Below are positions 8,452 to 19,004 of a DNA stretch of 64,000 nt, piece by piece. The notes under the pieces were generated by a model that was not told the origin of the DNA, did not search any database, and saw only the letters and a program-made list of their open reading frames with translations. This DNA comes from Bombardia bombarda (lineage: Eukaryota > Ascomycota > Sordariomycetes > Sordariales > Lasiosphaeriaceae), in the NCBI GenBank assembly GCA_030512295.1, contig JAULSR010000002.1, positions 1,116,001-1,180,000 on the forward strand, read 5' to 3'. Made by a program: the position numbers and the translations under genes. Position 1 is the first letter of the stretch. Every line of letters starts with the position of its first letter.

Positions 8452-11400
8452 TCACACTCCCACCACCGCCGCCACCCCCATGGCCGTTGACACTCCCACC
8501 ACCCCCGCCACCCTGCCCCCAACAGCTTTCCTCACACTCGCCCAGTACGCCCCCGGCCACGTCGCCACCGCCTCCCCCTCCGTCGGCAGCCTCTCGCGAC
8601 ACCGCTGCACAACACTCTGTATGATCCTCGCGAGCAGCTCCTCCGTCACCGGCAGCACCTTGCCCTGCTCCGCCGCCGCGTACACGCCCGCGTCAAACTC
8701 CTGCGGATACAAGAACGGGTCCGTGTCCGCCAGCAGCTCATCGCACGTCGGCCGGTCCCGCTGCTCCCTGTTCAGACACCGGCGCATCGTCCTCACCAGG
8801 CTCGGCGGCACGCGGCTCCCGTCCTCGGTCGTCTCGGGAAAGTCAACCATGTAGTTCCAGTTGATGATCGCCTGGCAGCGCGACATCGGGTTCGCAATCT
8901 TGCCAAACGGCGGCAGCCCGTACACCATCTGGTACAGGATACACCCCAGACTCCACACGTCGCTGGGCTTGCCGAGCTTCATGAGCTTTGGCGCGCCGCG
9001 CTGGTGCGGCTGCGGCTGGTGCGGCTGCTGCTGCTGCAGGGGCGGCGGGACGCAGAACTTGCCGTTGTGCGCCGACGTGAAGGCGTACTGGCTCGAGTCC
9101 ATCAGACTTTCAGGGGACATGTAGTTGGGCGTGCCGATCTGCGTCTCGCGGTGGACGTTGACCGTCATGTCGGTCTGGATGGCGTTGGCGATGCCAAAGT
9201 CGATGAGCTTGAGCCGGCCCTGCACGAGCACAAAGTTGGCCGGCTTGAGGTCGCTGTGCACCACGTCGCGCGCGTGCACCGACTGCACGCACTCGAGCAT
9301 CTCCTTCCAGTGGTAGCGCACAAAGACGGGGTCGAGCCGGGCGCCCTCGGGCGTGTTTTGCCGGCTGCGCAGCAGCGTGTTGAAGTCGAGCTCGCCCACT
9401 TCCATCAGCTGCAAACATTGTTAGCGACCAGGTCATGAAATTTCCTGACGATGGATAACCTACCACACTCAACATATGCTTCTCAATATTCAGCTCGTGA
9501 TCAATCAGCTGGATCACCCGGTCGACCCCGTGCAGCCGCTTCAGCAGGTCAATCTCCCCCTTGAACCCCTTGACCGTGTTCTCGTCCGCGTTCTCGAGCG
9601 ACACCCTCTTGAGCGCCAGCATCTTGCCGCTCTCCGCCGACACGCGGTACACCTTGCCGGAGCCGCCCCGCCCTATGCAGTCGATCCGCGTGTACGTCCT
9701 GCCGTTGACCCGGAGCAGCACCTGCCTCTTCTTCAGCCCCTGCGCGGCCGGCGCCGTCGCCGTCTCCACGACTGACATCTTGGGCGGCGGCGGCGGCGGC
9801 GGCGCTGCCCTGCGAGGCGTGTTTTGGCTCTTTGGCGCCAACGGCTTGCGATCGGGGGAGGTGGCGTGCAGAGGAGGAGCGGCATTGGCAGCCTGGGATT
9901 GCACGCGTGCTCCGAGATCCACGCTGGGCCGTCGCGCCGGCTTCGCGCCGAGTTCCTTGTCCGTCAGGATCGAAGAGGCAGGCTTGGTTCGCCTGAAGGT
10001 AGACGGCGCCTCGTTCTCCTTGTCGTAGCCCGAGGCCATCTCAGACTGTGGTGGCGGTGCCGGGATCCTGTACGCCAGCTCGAAATGTCCTCCGCCTTTT
10101 TCCGCCGAATCCCTTTCCCGCTGCTCGTGAGAAGCCGCCATGTTTGCGTTGGACGCCTGCTTGCGGATCGCCGCCCTGGCCGAGTCTCTGGCACTGACAG
10201 GACTGCCCGAGGCGGCGTAGTCGCGATCGCGATAGCTCGGCGCGAAGAAGGACGACGCCGGCTGGTCGCCGAGTCCGGATTCCAGATACTGCGCTTGCTG
10301 GCTCTCGGGCTCCTGGCTGAAGCCCATGCCTTCGCCCTCGCCTCGGCCCTCCTCCTCCTCTTCGCTCTGTCGCCTTCGTCCGCGACGAGCGGGGCCGCTG
10401 AGAAAGCTGCCGGGGGTCTTTCCGACGCGCTTGAGTCGCATCGAGCTCTGTGGCGCGGCGGGCTGTGTCCGTCCGACGGTGGCGGGGTCTTCGGGCATCT
10501 CCTGGTCGCTATATCCCGTGGATCGTTTTGAGACGCCGCCGGACGAGCCTCCCGACCTGCCTTTGCTCCCGGAAGACCCGACTACAATTCTCACTGTCCT
10601 TACGGGCACTACAGGAGTGTTGATATCGGCGGGCGCATCGTTCTGAGGGGGTAGCTCTTGGTGCGAAGGTGCAGGGGGTTGGCTATGCCTTTCGACCGGT
10701 CGGTCGACAGCACGTTCGACTGGCCTCTCTGATTGCCTCTCGACTGGCCTGTCAACCGGTCTCTCTGCCGCTCTAGAAGTAGGCCGCTCAACAGGCCTCT
10801 CAGCCGCTCTCTCGACAGGTCGTTCAACGGGCCTCTCCTTGCTTTCCGGTCTTTTCCTCTGCGTTGACGCCGATAGAGACCTGCGAATTCCGTGCTGCAG
10901 ACCTCCGCTCACTGGAGTAGGGTTGCTCAGACGCACGACTCTTTTCCTCGTCGGCGCCGGGCTGCTCGCCCTGTCTGGACTTCGGATCAAGGGTGATGAT
11001 GGCCTCGACGACGGAAGTTGGGCTTGGGCACTACCCGCCCTTGCGGGCCGTCGCTGCCGGATGCTTTCCCTGCGCTGCTGGTCTCCCTCGTCTCCATTCG
11101 AAGACGTCGACGTCGCGAGCACGCTTCTCCTAGTCATTACACGCGAGGCGGGCCTGGCAGGCGGCGAAGTGGACCGCTCTGCAGCGGACGGGTGTGCGGC
11201 GGAGGAAGAGGGCTCAGAGCCATGGCCGTCGTTGAGCAGCGCCTTGGTCAGGGCGCTCAGCTTCATGGGCACGGGGATCTCGTCATCGGAGCTGTCATTG
11301 AGGGTGGAATACTGCTGCGAATGCGATCTGGACTCCTTGGTTGCTGACGTGTTGGCAGCCGCGGCCGGGGCGGCATTTGTTGTTGTTGTTGTTGTTGTTG

Positions 11401-11551
11401 ATGCGCCGAGCGGCGTTGACTCGGCGCGACTGAGATGGGGCCGGGACGATGGGCGACGAAGAGCCTGTCTCGCGGATGTCCTACGTCCGAGAGAGGTAAA
11501 GTGACTCCCCGAGCCCATTGGCGTGGGCGATGCCATTGACGAGTCGTTCAT
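8452..11551 (-). CDS. MPS1: Dual-specificity protein kinase Mps1/TTK (spindle assembly checkpoint)
   Basis: Two exons, 9,464-11,551 and 8,452-9,408, encode 1,014 residues. The 55-nt intron (9,409-9,463) has GTAGGT, GCTAACA and TTTGCAG, and joins His-Met-Leu-Ser-Val to Leu-Met-Glu-Val-Gly-Glu. Mps1 phosphorylates kinetochore proteins to start the spindle checkpoint and acts in spindle pole duplication. The kinase domain occupies about residues 610-935: glycine loop Gly-Arg-Gly-Gly-Ser-Gly-Lys-Val-Tyr, catalytic Lys in Ala-Leu-Lys-Arg-Val, catalytic loop His-Ser-Asp-Leu-Lys-Pro-Ala-Asn-Phe (the Mps1-typical HSD instead of HRD), Asp-Phe-Gly, and the activation segment end Asn-Tyr-Met-Ser-Pro-Glu. 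A Gln/Pro-rich insert follows the activation segment. The 600-residue N-terminus is disordered, Ser/Arg-rich, with a run of Pro-Val-Glu-Arg repeats. The C-terminus ends in a Val/Gly-rich stretch. Confidence 0.93.
10677..10860 (-). repeat. Degenerate Arg-Pro-Val-Glu/Asp tetrapeptide repeats in the Mps1 N-terminus
   Basis: About fourteen imperfect 12-nt units encode Arg-Pro-Val-Glu-type tetrapeptides with Ala-Glu and Val-Asp variants. Unit length is a multiple of three. No known domain matches; it may be a charged flexible linker. Confidence 0.8.
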
Positions 11552-12421
11552 TGATGCGTTTTGTGGCTGGCAGCCGTCTCGGTTGGCGGCCGTTGTGGTG
11601 AATTTTCGTTATTTTTGGCGCAACCTCCAAGTCGTCCTCCACAGCCAAGGCGCGGCTTATCCCTCGAGAGATGTCCTCGCGTCCCTGCTTGACCTGCAAA
11701 TTGAAGTGATCGCAACAGGGTTCTTCGGCTCGACTAATTGGTGATTAACGTGACGGATCGGCCCATCGAGCGAGCGGTGGTGTTTTGTCGAGCAATTGGG
11801 CAATGTGGCGTGGGTGTGCTGCAAGGTTAGATCTAGGAAACATTGTTGGGTGCTGACGCTGCTTCTCCCCGTCTGCCGGGAATATTTTGGCTTGCCGAGG
11901 TGGGCCAATCACACCACAACACGCCCGTCGCATGGTTGCTCGCGGCAACCGCTAAAACAGGCCTTGAACGCGCACCCCGGCCTGCCAAGGTCGTTAACTC
12001 CACTGAAATTGCTGCATTTTATGCATTCGTTTTGTGCCTGAGGCCATTGAGCCTGGACACAACTTGGACCCAGCTACAGCACGACCTTTGCGTAAGCTAC
12101 GTAGATATCGGCACAAGGTCCAAGCTTCATTGGCTGTCGCAGCTTCAACATCATTGTCACAGGAAAAAGATCGCGTATGAATGTCACGCGAAATGAAATT
12201 GAAAATGGCTGCGAAATAGGTCCGAAGAGGTCCTTGTGGTATTTGTCTCGTCTGTATCCCGTTGTTTGCCTTCACGGACATGTCCATGCAAATCCATCAA
12301 CACCAGCTTATCCGCCGAGGTAATTGAAATGCAAATAGCTTTGCAGCGTGCGTATAGGTCGTCAAGGTTCGTCGGATGGCCCCAAATCGCCTCAGGTGTT
12401 CTTGGCCCGAGTAGGAATCGC
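11552..12421. other. Intergenic region: Mps1 promoter and RPP2 3' flank
   Basis: No gene. Both flanking genes are on the minus strand; the part adjacent to 11,552 is the Mps1 5' region and the part near 12,422 is the 3' flank of the ribosomal P2 gene. Confidence 0.55.
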
Positions 12422-12886
12422 TTAATCGAAAAGACCGAATCCCATGTCGTCATCGGACTCCTCCTTCTCTGCAGGGCTGTTAGCAAGACCGTCGCATGAT
12501 GACCAGCGGTGTGGCAGGAGATTGTACCCTCTTCCTTCTCCTCAGCGGGGGCGGCCTCGGCGGCAGCACCGCCGGCAGCGGCACCACCAGCGGGGGCAGC
12601 ACCACCAGCGCCACCCGAGGGGACGGAGGCGAGCTTGGAGGAACCCTCGGCGATCAGCTGTAACACGTCACCGTCAGCAATTGTTCCATGGGCAGCAGGC
12701 TAGCTATCGGTGTCGTGTCGTGCGTACCTCGTTGATGTCCTTGCCCTTGAGCTCGGAGATGAGCTGGTTGAGGCGCTCGGTCTCGGCCTCAATGCCGACG
12801 GACTCGAGGATGGCCTTGATGTCCTTGGCGGAGGGGGAGGTGTTTCCACCGAGCCCGGCGAGGAGGTAGGCAGCCAAGTGCTTCAT
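12422..12886 (-). CDS. RPP2: 60S acidic ribosomal protein P2
   Basis: Three coding exons, 12,728-12,886, 12,528-12,657 and 12,422-12,468, encode 111 residues, the normal P2 length. P2 pairs with P1 and forms the ribosomal stalk that recruits and activates translation GTPases. The N-terminal dimerisation domain begins Met-Lys-His-Leu-Ala-Ala-Tyr-Leu-Leu; then comes an Ala/Gly-rich hinge, and the conserved acidic tail ends Ser-Asp-Asp-Asp-Met-Gly-Phe-Gly-Leu-Phe-Asp. Intron 1 (12,658-12,727) starts GTACGC and ends TTACAG; intron 2 (12,469-12,527) starts GTACAA, has a GCTAACA branch and ends CTGCAG, and is needed to reach the universal C-terminus. Without splicing intron 2 the reading frame runs on into a nonsense tail. 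A further intron lies in the 5' leader. Confidence 0.96.
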
Positions 12887-12897
12887 TTTGATGTTTT

Positions 12898-12955
12898 CTG
12901 AGGCGTCGGGGTTAGAGACGGTGGTTGCTGATTTTTCAAGGAAAAAAAAACTTAC
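12898..12955 (-). other. Intron in the 5' leader of RPP2
   Basis: On the minus strand GTAAGT begins at 12,955, followed by a T-run, TCTCTAACCCC as branch site and CCTCAG ending at 12,898, eleven bases before the ATG. Leader introns are common in fungal ribosomal protein genes. Confidence 0.75.
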
Positions 12956-13868
12956 TGGAGGTTGATGTTTGAAGAACAAGAGAGGTCAATCAGATTTAAC
13001 CGCTAGATGTGCGGAGAAAGACTCTTCTTAGTTCTGGACTGTTGACTGGTTCGGTGGGAAATTGTCAGAAAGCGAGGCCGATCTGGGATATTTTACAATT
13101 TTGGCATCTGTGAGCGCTGCACTTTCCAACCCCACCCCCCACGTGATTCCAGACCCTCGTTAGGGCAGATTTGTCCAGCTTGTTTGTTTGCTGACATAAT
13201 GCTGCCAGCAGGGCTGAGAGATCCACCGAGAGAGGGTGGCACCTGCGCCATTGTACCTAGGTACACAGGTACCCAGGTACTGAGGGTCCGTCCACGCCCA
13301 GGCGGAAGAGAGTTCCAGCCTCCAGGTGGCTCTTCAGTGGCGCTAACATCGGAATCGGGGACACCCATATCCGATCCTAGCCTGCGGGTCCTTGCTGGCT
13401 AACTAACCCCTTGCTGGCTATCCCCCATGACCGGTTCCGACAGCAAACTTGCAAAGAATTGAAGACCACGCAATCACTCCCAACTTTCTTTGTCCCGCTC
13501 GCAAACATTACCTTCGAGCCTGAGGCCGCCGCGCCGACTTAGCTATAAAGCTGCCGTCTCCATCCCTGAGCTGTTCTTTTCTGCTCTGGATCTCTGGCCT
13601 CGGGCGCATTCGCATTCGCACTCGACACGACCCCGACGAACCTGATCGCTTCCCCCTGCGTCCCCCACCACTCGCAGTGCTTCCAGCGATTTCCAGCGTT
13701 TACAGCGCTCCCAGCGCTCCCTGGCACAGCCAGTTAGTGACGATAGCCCGCTTGGCGCCCTCCCTATTGCTTTTGCTCTCGATGACTCAACACCGACTCG
13801 CCGTATGACGCTGGAGAAGAAGAAGGACGACCCCAAATTCGTGATCTTGGTTTCGTACAACCGCCACA
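12956..13868. promoter_or_regulatory. Divergent promoter of RPP2 and SPT2
   Basis: About 0.9 kb between divergent starts. A cluster of GGTACCT/GGTACC-like motifs lies at 13,254-13,282 (CCTAGGTACACAGGTACCC). No coding frame is convincing. CT-rich leader-like sequence fills 13,480-13,868 before the Spt2 ATG. Confidence 0.5.
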
Positions 13869-15168
13869 ATGCCGGTACGTCAAATGTTTGCATCCGCCCG
13901 TTTGTTCGCGCTCTTGAAACACGCAAACAAACAGACAACTGACATGGTCACGCGTGGCACAGATCGGCGACCTACTCGCCTCGATAACCGGCGAAAAGCC
14001 TGCACCATCGGTCACCACCACCACTAGGCCTAGTTTGGCGATACCTAAGCGCAAAGCCGAAGAGGATCTACGGGGCGTGACTGTGAAGACCCCCCGCACC
14101 GACACCCCGACCAACGGATCCTTGCGACAAAATGGCACATATACTGGCAGCGCAAAGCCTTCGCCACGTCCTCTGGACAGGCTCACCGGTGGCAGCGCCT
14201 CTACCGATAAGCTCGCCGTAACACATCGGTCCGCCACAAGGCCTATTTCGGCGTCGTCGGCATCAGCATCAACCCAGCAAAGACCGGCGGCTTCGAAATC
14301 AGCCCCGAGTCTAAGCAGGTCATCTTCAAGCAATGCCATCAAGCCGCTGCCATCAAGGCCGCTAGCGAACCGTCCCAGACCCGCAGCAAGTTCGGGGCCG
14401 AAATCGGAACCGAAGAAACGATCATTCCAAGAAATCATGGCGCGGGCTCATGCGAGCTCGGCCGTACGAGAATCGTTTGGCAAGATTCAGCACAAGCCGC
14501 TCGAGAAGAGTGCCATGACCACCAAAGATCGCAAGGATATGAAGGCTGAAGAGGGACGGAAGATGAAGAACGGATCCAGAAATGGAACACGGAGTCCAGC
14601 GCCTCCGCCTGCCAAGGGAGCCGTGGCACCGTCACGATATAGCGGAACCAGCGCAAACCGCACCTCTTCCGCTCCGGTCAAGTCAGCTAACCCCAGCAAC
14701 CTGCGAAGGTCGGGCTCTGCACCCGCCGTCGAAGAAAAGAAGGTCAAGAAGGCAGCTGTGGCGACGACAGGGTACACTGGCACTGCACGAGCACGACCAG
14801 GCGGTTCGCCAAGGAAGGCGGGGGCCGCGAGATCGTCACTTGCCGCGAAACCTCGCAACGGTGCTCCGTATGGCGGTAGTACCAGGAGATACGACGACTA
14901 CGACGACGACCTGGACGACTTTGTCGAGTATGATGACGATGAGGACGAGCATGGTTATGGCCGTGGAGGCGGCTATGCATCGGACGAGACAGATGATATG
15001 GAAGCCGGCATGGGAGATATCGACGAGGAGGAGAGACGAGCCGAAGCGTACGCTAGACGGGAGGACCAAGAGCAGGAGGCCCTCGAGAAGAGACTGAAGC
15101 GGGAGAAGGAGGAGAAGAGGCAGAGAATACTGAACGCCGTGAAGGCGAAGGCTGCGGCTCGTGCTTGA
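13869..15168 (+). CDS. SPT2: Spt2-family chromatin protein (histone H3-H4 chaperone)
   Basis: Exon 1 (13,869-13,874) encodes only Met-Pro; an 88-nt intron (13,875-13,962; GTACGT, ACTGAC, GCACAG) leads to exon 2 (13,963-15,168). The product is 403 residues and starts Met-Pro-Ile-Gly-Asp-Leu-Leu-Ala-Ser-Ile, the standard Spt2 N-terminus, which supports the tiny first exon. Spt2 binds H3-H4 and helps rebuild nucleosomes behind RNA polymerase II. The middle is basic, Ser/Pro/Lys-rich and disordered. The C-terminal Spt2 domain (about residues 305-403) has an acidic Asp-Asp-Tyr-Asp-Asp-Asp-Leu-Asp-Asp-Phe stretch, an acidic helix and a Lys/Arg/Glu-rich final helix ending in an Ala-rich tail. It is divergently arranged with RPP2. 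Confidence 0.92.
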
Positions 15169-16068
15169 TCAGCGTTCATTATCTTTTCCCTGCCCTGGAG
15201 ATATGGGATGTACTTCTTAGGTTAAGGGCGGGGTTGGATTCACGTCTGGAGCATGCGCATGGCGCTTGGTTTACATTGACAGAATACCGTGTTTTTGAAA
15301 TTTTTTTATACTCCTTCAGACTCATTTGGCTTTGGCGTTGACTGGCAAGACGGAATGGACACCCAGAGAGAGAGACTGCATCAGCGTCTGGAGTTACTTT
15401 TCGTTTTCTTCGTTTTCGTTTTCATTTTCATTCTCATTTTCATTTTCATGTTCATGGAGCTGCTGTCTGGGTATCATTACATGGATGGCGTTTAGATAGG
15501 CCGAGATAGCCCACTGTCACTCAGCGAGGCGATGGGTAATTCTTTCTATACTACTTTACCTACTCATGCAGTAGTAGTTAAAATGAGTATTTATAGATGC
15601 TATAACGAGTCCAGATGGGCGTGTGATGTGATGGCCGACGATAGTTGCAATTTCCGCAATTTTACCGTAGTGGATTTAAGTCCTGAGCTTAAGTATATCA
15701 CTAGCTTTCTCAAGCTGAGGCTCTGTCCTCACTGCAGCGAAGGTCGATCCATGAAGAAAGGCGCCGTGATGTCTTTCGGGCAGTTTGTCCATGTTTCGAC
15801 ACCCCACCTTTTGGACCTGAACACTCCACAATGAGCCAATAGGACGCGCGAAAGGTGCCCCACCTATGCCAAGCAACGTGCCCGCCACAGGCAACTGCGA
15901 TAAGCCCACCGATTTTTTTTATCAGTCCTAGCAAACGTCGTTACCGGCCTCGAAGTGTCCCATTCCTAGCGACCTCGCGATTGTGTAGAAAGGCCCGACA
16001 AACTCTCGCAACCGCAGCCAACACCACCACCCAGTTTCCCAAGTCCCCTCGAGGGCATCACCAACCAA
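15169..16068. other. Intergenic region between SPT2 and NSA2
   Basis: No supported gene. It holds a TTTTCATTTTCATT-type pyrimidine microsatellite at about 15,405-15,455 and a 100-codon open frame (15,535-15,834) with no recognised domain. The last 150 bp before 16,069 are the likely NSA2 promoter and leader. Confidence 0.5.
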
Positions 16069-17365
16069 ATGGTTCGTCGCCGTCGCCTTTGTGTCTTTTG
16101 CCACAATCTCCAATTCTTGCCGCCTTGTTGCTAACCATATCTTTTCTACGATACAGCCTCAGAACGAGTATATCGGTATGCTTTACCCCCGCCCCTCGTC
16201 ATCACCGCCATCCTCGATTGCTAGTGCTGGAGCTAGCTCTGATGCTATGGCTATGATATACCGCACACCCTCTACCCCCTGCACGCAACGCTTCTAACCA
16301 CAGTCATCCCCCACAGAGCGGGCGCAGAAGCTCCATGGCAAGAGGCTAGACACGGAGGAGCGTGCGCGCAAGAAGGCGGCGCGAGAGGGCCACAAGGCGA
16401 GCGAGAATGCGCAGAACCTGCGCGGCCTGCGGGCCAAGCTGTACGCCAAGGACCGCCACGCGCAAAAGATACAGATGCGCAAGACGATCAAGCAGCACGA
16501 GGAGCGCAACGTCAAGGGCGCCGCCGAGGAGAAGGACCCGGCCAACCCCATCCCCGCCTACCTGCTCGACCGCGCCAACCCGACCAACGCCAAGGCGCTC
16601 AGCTCCCAGATCAAGAACAAGCGCAACGAGAAGGCCGCCCGGTTCTCGGTGCCCATCCCCAAGGTCAAGGGCATCAGCGAGGAGGAGCTCTTCAAGGTGG
16701 TCAAGACGGGCAAGAAGATCGCCAAGAAGGGCTGGAAGCGTGTCGTCACCAAGCCGACGTTTGTCGGGCCCGACTTCACCAGACGGCCGGTCAAGTACGA
16801 ACGTGAGTACTTTCTCTTGTGGGACAGTCGGGAGGGGTTGGTACTGACAGACACAAAAAAACAGGCTTCATCCGTCCTATGGGTCTGCGTTACAAGAAGG
16901 CAAACGTCACACATCCTACCTTGAACGTAACCGTGCAGCTTCCCATTCTCGGTGTCAAGAAGAACCCCAACAACCCATTGTAAGTTTCTTTCTGTCCTTG
17001 TGTCTATGCAATAGCTAACTTGACCCCAGATGTATGTTTATCCAGGCGAGAATTGACCCATTTTGTTTTGGGGAAGTACTGACTAGCTGCAACAGATACC
17101 CAGCTTGGAGTCCTGACCAAGGGAACGATGTATGTCATTATTCGCCACTCCACCAGTTGGCCAGTTCGCTAATATCCACGCAGCATCGAGGTCAACGTGT
17201 CCGATCTCGGTATCGTCACAGCCTCCGGCAAGATTGCCTGGGGACGCTACGCACAGGTTACCAACAACCCCGAGGTATGCCCCTTTGCCCATAAATAAAC
17301 CAATGACTGTTTTCTGACAAAACGGATAGAACGACGGCTGCTTGAACGCTGTGTTGCTCGTATAA
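16069..17365 (+). CDS. NSA2: Ribosome biogenesis protein Nsa2; eight coding exons including a 2-nt exon
   Basis: Nsa2 is a pre-60S assembly factor needed for 27S pre-rRNA processing in the nucleolus. Coding exons: 16,069-16,071 (ATG only), 16,157-16,175, 16,317-16,802, 16,865-16,979, 17,030-17,031 (AT only), 17,096-17,129, 17,184-17,274, 17,330-17,365. The sum is 786 nt, i.e. 261 residues, the length of yeast Nsa2. The start Met-Pro-Gln-Asn-Glu-Tyr-Ile-Glu-Arg is the family N-terminus; Gly-Ile-Ser-Glu-Glu-Glu-Leu-Phe-Lys-Val and the C-terminus Asp-Gly-Cys-Leu-Asn-Ala-Val-Leu-Leu-Val are conserved. Most introns show GTRNGT donors and CTAAC/CTGAC branch points; intron 1 has a weaker GTTCGT donor. 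Introns 4 (16,980-17,029; GTAAGT, GCTAAC, CCCCAG) and 5 (17,032-17,095; GTATGT, ACTGAC, CAACAG) flank the 2-nt exon; keeping AT gives Pro-Leu-Tyr-Thr-Gln-Leu-Gly, skipping it shifts the frame. Confidence 0.93.
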
Positions 17366-18308
17366 GGGGGTGGTTCGTGTTGCTTTTGATACTGTCGGCG
17401 AAGACGGCTACATTGTTGTCTGTCTCTGGGTTGACTGCGAACAATAAAACAACTAGTTTATTTGCATGGGGAAACTTTGGCGTTTGTGGTGTTATACATG
17501 GTCGGCTTGGAATCAACAAAATCTCTTTCAAGAAAGATGGACAAGGGAAGAGAATATTGTGTCTGCTTTCTGCTGCTGCTTGTGAAATTATGTACATGCG
17601 TTGTGTTGCTGGCGATGGAGGTTCGTCGACCTGCTTGGTAAATGTGCGGCCAACAGGTGAAAGGGATATCCAGGGAGGAAGAAATGGCAGAAACGTATAC
17701 AATCTCTTTGGCCCTCTATCCTGGAACTGATCAAATCATGAGTGTGAGTGCTTACTTCTGCCGACGCCCACAGTCATCAAAGGGTCATGGGCGAAAGACA
17801 AAATGTTGTCTGAAAGCTGGCATTATGTCCTTTGTGACCCCTTTTCCACTCTAACGCTGACAAAAGAAATGCAGCTATTCTGTCTAGTCTTGGTGCTGGT
17901 GTGTTGACCACCATACACCACAAGTCTTCCCAAACAATAGATCACCGTGTGCATCTCGTTATCCATTCCATCACACCACACTCTCAAATTACCATTACCA
18001 GCATGCCGCCACGCCACGCCCATCCATCCATCCATCTAACCTGAGTGGAGATTATCATTAGTGAAGAGACTAAACGCCCTCATCCCTCGCATCCTGTCGT
18101 CATCATGGGCCTCTCCGGGCCATCTAACTGGATAGTGGTATGCTCTGAACAAAACGCGTCCGTCCCCCGGCCGCATAGTCGTCATGTTCATAGATTTGTT
18201 ATCCTCCATTCTCACCCTCACCGTCAGTCGCGGTCCCGCCCATCACACCTAGCTGAAACCGTACCGATGTGCCCATACATCTTTTCAAAAACCGATACTC
18301 AGTGTCTA
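17366..18308. other. Intergenic region between convergent NSA2 and RBR genes
   Basis: No gene supported; contains 3' flanks of both neighbours. Open frames here are short and lack domains. Confidence 0.55.
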
Positions 18309-19004
18309 TCACCAATCGCAGCAAGGCTCGCTGCCGTTTCCCTTCACCCCGCACTTGTAGCAGAATTCGCATCCGCAGATACATCTGGCCTGGAGTCAGC
18401 CACGTACACACACACCCTGCCCAACAGAAGCAACAAAAACCCACATGATATGATCACACCCATACGTCCGCTCCACGATGCTCTTGCACTCGGGACACTG
18501 CTGCCAGTTCATGACCCGCGACAGCCTGACGAGCGCCTCGTCGTGCCACGTGCGCTGCTTCGTCACCGAGAACCCGTCGAGCGAGCAGGGCCCAAAGTGG
18601 AACTTGCCCTTGCACCACAGACACGTCTTGCCCAGACACTGCGGGCACTTTGCCGAGTTGGGCGTGCGCAGCGCCGTCGGGATGAAGGCGTTGCACCGGG
18701 GGTCCCAGCAGTAGACCTTGTCCTTGGTGTCGAACTCGGTCAGGCGGCGCCGGTAGAGCTGCAGGTCCGTCTTGTCGCGGAGGAAGAGCAGCCGCAGCGG
18801 GCCGGGCTCGAGGCGGGCGCAGCACTTCATCGGCCGGAACGGCCTGCTGGTGATGGCGACTTGGAGGTTGGCGCGTATGCAGTCTTCGCAGTGGACGTGG
18901 CCGCAGGGCAGGTGGAAGCTTTCGACGGACAGGTTGTCGAAGGAGGTCATGCAGATGGCGCAGTCGAACCTTGTCCTGGAGGGGGTGGCGTCGGCAGTTG
19001 GCAT
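18309..19004 (-). CDS. RBR-type E3 ubiquitin ligase (RING1-IBR-RING2)
   Basis: Exons 18,445-19,004 and 18,309-18,384 joined over a 60-nt intron (18,385-18,444; GTGGGT donor, GCTGACTCC branch, GGCCAG acceptor) give at least 211 residues. RING1: Cys-Ala-Ile-Cys, then Cys-Gly-His-Val-His-Cys-Glu-Asp-Cys. IBR: Tyr-Cys-Trp-Asp-Pro-Arg-Cys through Cys-Pro-Gln-Cys and Cys-Leu-Trp-Cys. RING2: Cys-Pro-Glu-Cys, then Gly-Cys-Asp-His-Ile, where the Cys is the expected catalytic thioester residue; splicing completes Ile-Cys-Ile-Cys-Gly-Cys-Glu-Phe-Cys-Tyr-Lys-Cys-Gly. RBR ligases take ubiquitin from an E2 onto RING2 before the substrate. The ATG at 19,004 is the first in-frame one; the frame stays open upstream to about 19,109 without an ATG, and a CTCAG acceptor-like site near 19,060 suggests an additional 5' exon. 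The substrate is unknown. Confidence 0.85.

Noticed and set aside
8396..8602. Gly-rich minus-strand frame as an alternative Mps1 C-terminus
   Set aside because: It is a different frame in a CCACCG repeat; the kinase frame continues naturally to its stop at 8,452.
15535..15834. 100-codon frame between SPT2 and NSA2
   Set aside because: No domain, no intron support and it lies in an expected untranslated or promoter region.
16980..17095. A single 116-nt intron in NSA2 in place of two introns and a 2-nt exon
   Set aside because: It would join CCATT to ATACCC and shift the frame, losing the conserved Tyr-Thr-Gln-Leu-Gly and the whole C-terminus.
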